64,000 bases of DNA from NCBI GenBank assembly GCA_039654915.1, contig CM077596.1, positions 74,215,751-74,279,750 of the forward strand, read 5' to 3'. The translations under genes were made by a program, and so were the position numbers. This document shows positions 57,605 to 64,000 of this stretch, piece by piece. The first letter of the stretch is position 1. Every line of letters begins with the position of its first letter. This DNA is from Aquilaria yunnanensis. Its lineage: Eukaryota; Streptophyta; Magnoliopsida; Malvales; Thymelaeaceae. Below the pieces are notes generated by a model, which was not told where the DNA came from, did not search any database, and saw only the letters and a program-made list of their open reading frames with translations.

Positions 57605-58260
57605 GACGGGAACTTGCAAGTTCAAACCAGGGTCTTCTGAAGAAAATTTTTGAAGCTTTGCGAAGAAATGGTAAAGAACAATTGCAGAGACTTGATGGGT
57701 TTGAGGGTTTGGTCTCTTCTAGCGAAAGAACGAGTGCAACTGCAAATGTTCGAGGTAGTTCCCGGAAGTAGAAAACCCCTCACAGGTTCCGTTAACCCGC
57801 CAGGCAGAGAAGACGGTGCTACCAGTGGCCTGGGTCAAAGGCCTAAGGGGCAGCAAATTTACCCACGGCCAATACACTTGTGGGCCCCAAACTAAGTCGA
57901 TTAGGACACTTGTCTTCGAACTTAAATTTGGAGTAACTCACTCGTGAACTTGATAAAATAGGCCAGTCAAGCTATTTGATCTATACGCGTCATCGAATGA
58001 TCTCCGAAATCTTAATATCATTCTTTCACTCTTGCCATTTCTGACTTCCCAAAATCGTATTGGTTTTCTTTCGTCTGAGTTCCAAAAGGTTGACCACCAA
58101 ACGATTTTGCATGCATTTCATTGTTCCTTGATTGTGATCCTGAACTCTTCTATTTCTTTCTTTGCCTTCTTTGCATTGGCTCTCTCCCGTCTAACCTCCA
58201 CCTCTTCAACCTCCCTGAATCACTTTTCCTTGGCTTGCTTTCTCATCCATCTAACACGTC
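57605..58260. other. Upstream region of the exonuclease gene
   Basis: The first 300 bases (57605-57900) are less AT-rich and probably hold the promoter and leader. An 81-codon plus-strand frame here (57650-57895) has no recognisable motif. An 87-codon frame at 58032-58295 is Ser/Leu/Phe-rich and not convincing. Confidence 0.4.
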
Positions 58261-58735
58261 AAGTCAAGCTCGAACACTCTATGCTTAAAGCATGACTCGT
58301 TAAGGATTAGTTTAATTCGAGCTTGAGCTCAAGTTTGATGAGCTTAGTAAAGGGAGGCTTAAAGCACAATTTGAAAAGACTTGGGCTCAGCTTAGTGGTT
58401 CGATAGGCTTAAAGCTCGACTTAGATTATAGAACTTGATTCAAGCTTTATTGAAATTCATTTGACTTGATAAGAGCTCGAGCAAGATTTTAGGAATTAGT
58501 GTATTATTTATTTATTAAATTAATTAAATTATATTAGTAATATATTAGGGTTTTTTTGACTTGATAAGAGTTTGAGTCGAAGAGTATTAGGCTCAAACTC
58601 AATTTTTTAAGGATTTGAATATAAAATACAGCTCAAGTTTAAGGTTGAAACTCGTTAAGCTCAGCTTGATAATGGAAAAAATCAAGTTTAAACTTGAATT
58701 GTTTTTGCAAGTTCAAGAAGCAAGTTGGACCACAT
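58260..58735. mobile_element. Remnant of an AAGCTTGAGC-type hAT element
   Basis: The segment is filled with CGAGCTTGAGCTCAAGTTTG and CTCGTTAAGCTCAGCTTG words on both sides of an AT-rich centre, as in the subterminal regions of 550-1030 and 10618-11571. No clean termini or target-site duplication were found. Confidence 0.45.
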
Positions 58736-59925
58736 CAACGTTGAGGGGTTAATTGTCATTGCTTTTGATTCTAATGCTCCAACTTAATTAGGTAACACCA
58801 TAGTCATTTTAGAAGAAGCGTATTTACTGAGAAATAATCATGTCTAGTGATTACTATAATAATAAAAATGATAAATGTTGCTTATAATATCGACAACAGT
58901 TTTTTAATATTGCATATTAGTTTTCATTTTTATTGTTGTTTTTAGTACATGGATCTACACGTAATACCTGATAATCAAAATTAAGATGCAAATGTAATTT
59001 ATTTAAATATTGAAACTATTTTGATAATAGAAATTCTTGTAAATCATTTTTACGAAATGAAACATCCCAATATGTAATTGCGGGTTAGGTTGATTAAATG
59101 CAAACTCCTCATGTTTTAAAAATATATATTTCTTATTTCATTTACCTTAAATTTGAAAAAACACAATCTTTTATTTATTTATTTATTTTTTGCCAGATAA
59201 TTTGAACAATGAAATTGATAACTAACATAATCATCAACTTTAGTGATGCAAGAATTTAAGCCTTATAATATTTTTTAGCACTTGCAGCGTTGACAAATTG
59301 CAAAAAAAAAAATAAATGATGCATATACAGATGCCAAAATAGGGTTTAATAACATAAATTAAAAACATGACTATGTGTTAAGTAATTATTATTTAATCAT
59401 AATATTATTCAAACATGGTAAAGAAAATTTTGTATAAGAAATGAATAGCCTGAAAATTTAGTAAATTTTTTTAAAGTTAAGTGGAGGTGAGGTTTTAAGG
59501 GCAAGTTTTTGATAGTTGGGTATTGATTTAAAACAATTAGGCATCCTTTAGTTCATTCTAACCCAATTAGAAAATCCAAGGATTAAATGTGTAATTTTGA
59601 TTTAAGACTTTGAATAGGCAATATTGTTGATGAATATTTTTAAAAATACAAGATCAATTTGAATGTCGAGAAAAACCTCTGGGAATAACCGAGTAAGGCT
59701 GTGATAGCGCAAAAGTACTAAGGTAGTGTCTAAATGGTGACGTTTTAGCAAATGAGGCATGTTTTGAAACTTGTAATTAATTAGATGACTCGTATACAGA
59801 AAAAACCAAGGTTTCTGAAAAATTAATAGGGAAATTTTAATAATTCCACAATGCATTATAAATAAAAAAAAAATTACTCTCCAAGCCCATTTTCCATTTC
59901 TCACATCTCTCTTTTCTCTCTCCTT
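58736..59925. other. AT-rich intergenic DNA
   Basis: No gene or bounded element was recognised. A 100-codon minus-strand frame (59602-59904) is a product of AT-rich composition and lacks known motifs. Confidence 0.3.
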
Positions 59926-60036
59926 TCAGAGTCTCGTAGCTCCTTTGATTAAAACTGCTGCGTCGGCCGCTATCGGAGCAATTTTCGGCAAGTGGACAGA
60001 GGCGACCACCCTTGAAGATGTTTACATGGTTTGATT
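59926..60036 (+). other. Orphan exon-like segment
   Basis: A strong pyrimidine tract ending TTTCAG (to 59929) is followed by 34 open codons of balanced composition. They read SLVAPLIKTAASAAIGAIF, then GKWTEATTLEDVYMV and a stop. No ATG precedes it and no neighbouring exon was found, so this may be a gene fragment. I do not recognise the protein. Confidence 0.3.
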
Positions 60037-61120
60037 TATTTTCTCCTCCTCTTCAACCTTTTCTAAAGGTATTTATTCAAAATCACAACAAAAATTGGTA
60101 GATCGAGTCCCAAAGTTAGAAAAACTTAAAACAGTTTTTTAAAAAAGTTTAGATAGAGTTTTGGTTTCTGTTTATTGTTTTGGGTTTGGGGTTTGATTAC
60201 GGAGTTTCAACAAGTCTGTGTGTTCATCTAGTGTTGAGTTGAGTGTCTGGACACTAGAGTGATTTTTCAAACACCGTCCATGGCGGCTAGAATCAACAAA
60301 TTTCATAGTTTGTTTGATTTTTTTTTCCTCTTTTTTGAAATTTTCTCTAAACCATCGACTATTAAATCTAAACAGATTCTTACAATTTCTCATGTACAAT
60401 TCGGTCCCTAGTTAGCGATAGAGACTTGAGTTTACAGCCTAGTGTTCGGGCTTAGTTGTCAAACTTTCCCCTCTAGTATTGTTCAAGTGAGAAAGGTATA
60501 CTGTTTCTTTTTTTTTTTTTAAATTTTCTGTTTCTTAATGACCATCGTTATTTTTTAGTGAAGAAGAGTGTCAGTGAATTGGTAAATTGTAATGAATACA
60601 ATGCAATTTTATAGTTTCAGGAAACACTTTTGGGAAAACGAATAGAATCCATAACACTTACAACAGAACTTAATTCTCTAATTTGCTCCTGAAAGAAAAT
60701 AGACATTATAGAGTTGTTACAGACAGTATAAAATTCTTAGAATTTTTAGTGTTGTACATTTTATGTGATGCACGAATAAAAGGTGAAATTCACCCAAAAG
60801 AAAAGAAAAACAATAAAATAGGGAAAATACAGTATAATACTCCAGTTTCTGAAAATGTTTTTTTAAAAAAAAAAGTTAACAAGGTTTGTTATACTTATAG
60901 CTTGCTCCTGCTTTTTACACAACTGTGAGATTTATGTGATGTATGAATACCGTGAAAAGTACGATTTACCAACTTGCCAATAAATCAATATATATTAAGA
61001 AATTTCACCTACTATGAATTTGAATCACCGAAGTATGGAATGCCTCTTGCAATTGGTTATTTATATAGATTGTTGGGGTTTTTTACTACTCAGTCAATGC
61101 CTATACTTTCTAATTATGTA
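60037..61120. other. AT-rich intergenic DNA
   Basis: No gene is seen. Short frames at 60172-60399 (minus) and 60683-60928 (plus) are unsupported. Poly-T and poly-A runs are frequent. Confidence 0.3.
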
Positions 61121-61841
61121 CTCCCTCCGTCTCTTTAATTTTGCTCCAATTGTTCTGCACGTAGTTTTAGGCAGGATTTTGTTTTTGAACGTTTTCCAAT
61201 TTTGCCCCTCCCCACGTCTCTACCACAGACTCCATCCTCATCTCCCATCTGGCCTCGATTCTCGTCGGCCGCCCATCACCTTGCCTCGCTTTGCCGCCGC
61301 TCCTCGTCTCGCCGCCGCTCATCACCTTGCCTCGCTCTGCTCCCATCTCGCACGATTCTCACTTCTCTCGCCGATCTCGCTCGTCGTGCCTTGCTTCTCT
61401 TCGACCTCCCCTCTAGCCTGAATTCGAGTCAATCCTTGTTATCCGGCCTTGATTCATGTTGATTCGTGTCACCATTGTCACAGATTAGCGTCACCTAGTC
61501 GTCAATTCGCCAGCCTCGTTTGCGTCGTCCTCTCCGCATCCATCGGTCGCACCTCAGTCTTTTGCGCATCTGTCGTCGATCATCTCCGTCGGTCGAGCTT
61601 TCATCGCCTCGTCGTCGATTCACAGTGGAACCACGCCGGAGGGGGAGAAAGAATGGAAATTGGTGAAGGCAAGAGAGAGAGAGAGAGAGAGAGGATCAGA
61701 AGGGTGGGTGAGAGAGAAGATTTGCAAGTGAGGGATATAATAGGAAATGAAATGTAAAAAATTACTTAAAAATGAAATGATGCAAGTGTTTTGAGACTAC
61801 CCAAAAAGAAAAATGGAGCAAAATATATGAGACGGAGGGAG
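61121..61841. mobile_element. Stowaway-like (Tc1/mariner) MITE with GC-rich cargo (721 bp)
   Basis: The left end CTCCCTCCGTCTCTTTAATT and the reverse complement of the right end CTCCCTCCGTCTCATATATT share the classic Stowaway terminus, and both continue to TTTTGCTCC. A TA dinucleotide lies on each side (61119-61120 and 61842-61843). Stowaway elements are usually under 500 bp and AT-rich. This one carries about 450 bp of GC-rich sequence (61205-61660) with CTCGCCGCC-like words and overlapping frames, perhaps captured host DNA. A (GA)n tract lies at about 61673-61694. Confidence 0.8.
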
Positions 61842-61843
61842 TA

Positions 61844-62599
61844 TTTGTTAATGTTGGTAAGATATTGAATCATGAAATTACTATTTATGCTTTTTATTTT
61901 TTCAGTTACAAATTACAGATGTCTTAAAAAGGATGGTCTTTTCTATCAAAATTCGATCATCAAACTGATATCTATATTTGTGTGAATTTGTTGTACGCCA
62001 GAATGATAAATGGACACTACGAAATTTATTAAAATGTCCTTCCTTTTTTGGTCCAAACTAATTTGGCAAGAATTTGGTAATTGCATAGGAGAATTTGCAT
62101 CAGATTGTGGACTATTGGTTAACGGTTTTATCTATGGAAAATGAATTATGATCCCAAATTGAGGGATTCTAAATAGTTGACTCTTTATTGAGGAATCGTA
62201 AATTGCTGGCCGGCCATAAATAAGAAACGATTCATTCATTAAATGTAATAAACGAAGTTAGTGTTTTCTGTTAGTTGGCAAAAGGGTAGTTTCGGTTTTC
62301 AGTATTTTCCCTTTTTAATAACACCAAAGGCAGGGGGAAAAACTGCCATCTGCATTCACTCATAATTCAAATTAAGGAAAAGATTAAAACCTCATTAAAG
62401 ATTGTCCTGTTATATATATATATAATTAGATATGTGTAATTAGGACAAGCCAATGGTTTTTAGGGAATTTAGTTTTAAAAAGTCAACATAATTTCTTTTT
62501 TCAAAACGATAATATGGTGATTACAAAAAATATATTTTTTAAAATGATAAATATGACCATTATTAAAAAATATTATTCATTTTCTTCATTACAAATAAT
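61844..62599. other. AT-rich intergenic DNA
   Basis: No gene is seen. A short (TA)n tract lies at about 62411-62424. The right part leads into the minisatellite. Confidence 0.35.
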
Positions 62600-62875
62600 C
62601 GTGTGAGTTTTCATGAGATACTCTAAAAAGTTTAATTTTGTGCGGTTAGAACTCAATTTCATATTGTATGAATCAAGTTGCAAATAATAAAAATCTAATT
62701 TCACACAATAAAAACTCAGGTTCATAAAATTAGAGCCCAATTTTTTATGATAACATATCATTGTGTATAATAAGAGCTCAATTTCGTATGCTGAAATTTC
62801 AGTTTCATATAATAGAAGTTCCATACTTTTAAGATTTGAACTTACATTCATACAATAGTTAACCAATTTTATATA
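62600..62875. repeat. TTTCATA minisatellite array, right copy
   Basis: The units read TTTCATACAATAGAA and CTCAATTTCATA in the same orientation as 1-541. The entry sequence GAGTTTTCATGAGATACTCT, AAAAAGTTTAATT, then TTAGAACTCAATTTC parallels the start of the window. A 113-codon minus-strand frame (62573-62914) is repeat-derived. Confidence 0.7.
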
Positions 62876-63731
62876 GAAAAAATTATAAAAATCTCTTAAA
62901 GTTTGGTCAAACATACACTTTTATCCTCACCATTTTAAATACCTACATTTACTCCCTACAAAGTTCACATTGTCATTAACGGTTACCAAAAATAAAAGAG
63001 AGAGAAAATATTTATTTTACTCTCATAACCTTCTTCCTTAGATTGTGCGAAATCGATGACCATTCACGATGGGTATGTGAAATCGACGACCGATCTCACT
63101 GCCAACGCGATAGAAACAAGGGGGCACCTTCCATCTAGCGCCCAACGACTTCTACTCCACTCTGGAGGCGGCGATGGAGAACGAAACCAAGGGGTGGGTT
63201 CGAACAATTAAATGGGCATACAGAGACCATGATGGTGGCACCACAATCATGGAGAAGACAAAGATATGGAGGAGGTGGAGAAAAGAAGCAACTCAAGTTT
63301 GTTCCTTGAATCGGAATCAGAATCGGAAAAGAACAGAAGAAGAGAAACCAGAAATTTACTGCTACAGATTTCTGGTTGTTCTAGCTTGCATGGATTTGTT
63401 TTCTCCTCAATCGCTGCTTATTTGGTTTTGGTAGTGTAAATGGAAGAAAAATCTAATGTTGATGGATTGAATTGAGACTGGGAGTTGTAGAGACGGGAAT
63501 AAAGTTTTGAGTGGGATGGGTTTACTTGAGCGTAATGGTTAGGTAGTTAGAAATTTGTGGGACAAAGTTTCTGTAAAAGAAGGTAAGTACACAAGTTTTT
63601 TATTTTTTTAATTTTAGTCTAACGATGAATCATGGTGTTAATTTTATAGTGGGATAAGTATAGACTTTTTAAACAATGAAGGCATAAGTATAAGTTTGAC
63701 CAAATCTCCAGAGATTTTTTGTAATTTTTTC
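62876..63731. mobile_element. Mutator-like element (856 bp) with gene-like cargo
   Basis: A perfect 9 bp duplication TTTTATATA flanks the element (62867-62875 and 63732-63740). The left end GAAAAAATTATAAAAATCTC and the reverse complement of the right end GAAAAAATTACAAAAAATCT continue as inverted repeats through TTTGGTCAAACATACACTT against TTTGGTCAAACTTATACTT. The centre (about 63045-63560) is less AT-rich and has an 86-codon plus-strand frame (63174-63434) that I do not recognise. It may be captured DNA. The element interrupts the TTTCATA minisatellite. Confidence 0.9.
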
Positions 63732-63740
63732 TTTTATATA

Positions 63741-64000
63741 ATAGACACTTAATTTCATACATAACATGTCAATTTCATACAATAGAAACCTAGCTAAAGA
63801 ATCTTTCACTTTTTTTTTTGCCAAAAGTGGCTGGCTCAAGTTGTCAAATTCAAAAAAATTAAAAAACTCTCTTAGTTTCTCTCATCGTATTAGCTCTCTC
63901 TCATGCACAGTGACCTATTTAGTCATTCTCTTTAATTTTTTTGTCTTGGTTCTTCATCCATTGTAGCTGATTTTTATGTTTTGTCTTTCATCTTCCAAAT
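63741..64000. other. End of minisatellite and window edge
   Basis: The TTTCATA repeat resumes for about 60 bp (TAATTTCATACATAACATG, CAATTTCATACAATAGAAA). AT-rich sequence without a recognisable gene then continues to the window end. Confidence 0.5.

Noticed and set aside
57650..57895. 81-codon plus-strand frame upstream of the exonuclease gene
   Set aside because: It has no recognisable motif and occupies the likely promoter and leader of the minus-strand gene.

Overview
This is a 64 kb stretch of AT-rich nuclear DNA from a flowering plant. The gene content (a PALE CRESS-like plastid factor, isoamylase 2, an EID1-like F-box protein, an OSCA/CSC1-type channel), GT-AG introns and many small DNA transposons point to an angiosperm, probably a dicot. 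The species cannot be named from the sequence alone.

Seven conventional protein genes and one very small gene could be modelled. From left to right they are: a CUE-domain coiled-coil protein (+, 2878-6265); a 56-residue DVL/ROTUNDIFOLIA-like (RTFL) peptide (-, 7273-7443); a cysteine-type plant glutathione peroxidase (-, 17324-19389); an intronless EID1-like F-box protein, EDL3-type (+, 25213-25986); an 11-exon OSCA1/CSC1-like mechanosensitive channel (+, 34513-43037); an intronless isoamylase 2 (+, 45969-48608); PALE CRESS (-, 49215-52446); and a zinc-finger plus DEDDh exonuclease (-, 54613-57604). All exon joins below were checked for reading phase by hand. Two introns, one in PAC and one in the exonuclease gene, appear to need GC-AG rather than GT-AG boundaries. 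The genes do not form an operon or obvious pathway cluster. ISA2 and PAC are convergent neighbours and both serve the plastid.

The intergenic DNA (0-2.4, 8-17, 19.5-24.8, 26.2-33.8, 43.2-45.5, 52.6-54.5 and 57.9-64 kb) is a mosaic of non-autonomous DNA transposons. Several can be bounded to the base by target-site duplications (TSDs): Mutator-like elements with 9-10 bp TSDs (15700-16240, 19503-19927, 30781-32399, 62876-63731), hAT-like elements with 8 bp TSDs (550-1030, 1480-2349, and more eroded ones at 10618, 14108 and 33372), a Stowaway-like element (61121-61841) and a PIF/Harbinger-like candidate (20431-21388).

The most striking element is 30781-32399. It is a Pack-MULE with about 400 bp terminal inverted repeats and a perfect 9 bp TSD, carrying a decayed 5' part of an NAD-isocitrate dehydrogenase regulatory-subunit gene. 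Just to its left a second, larger inverted-repeat unit (27850-30734) encloses a nuclear copy of the start of plastid psbB and a long (AT)n tract. A degenerate 21-22 bp minisatellite built on TTTCATA occurs at both window ends and, inverted, near 12 kb.
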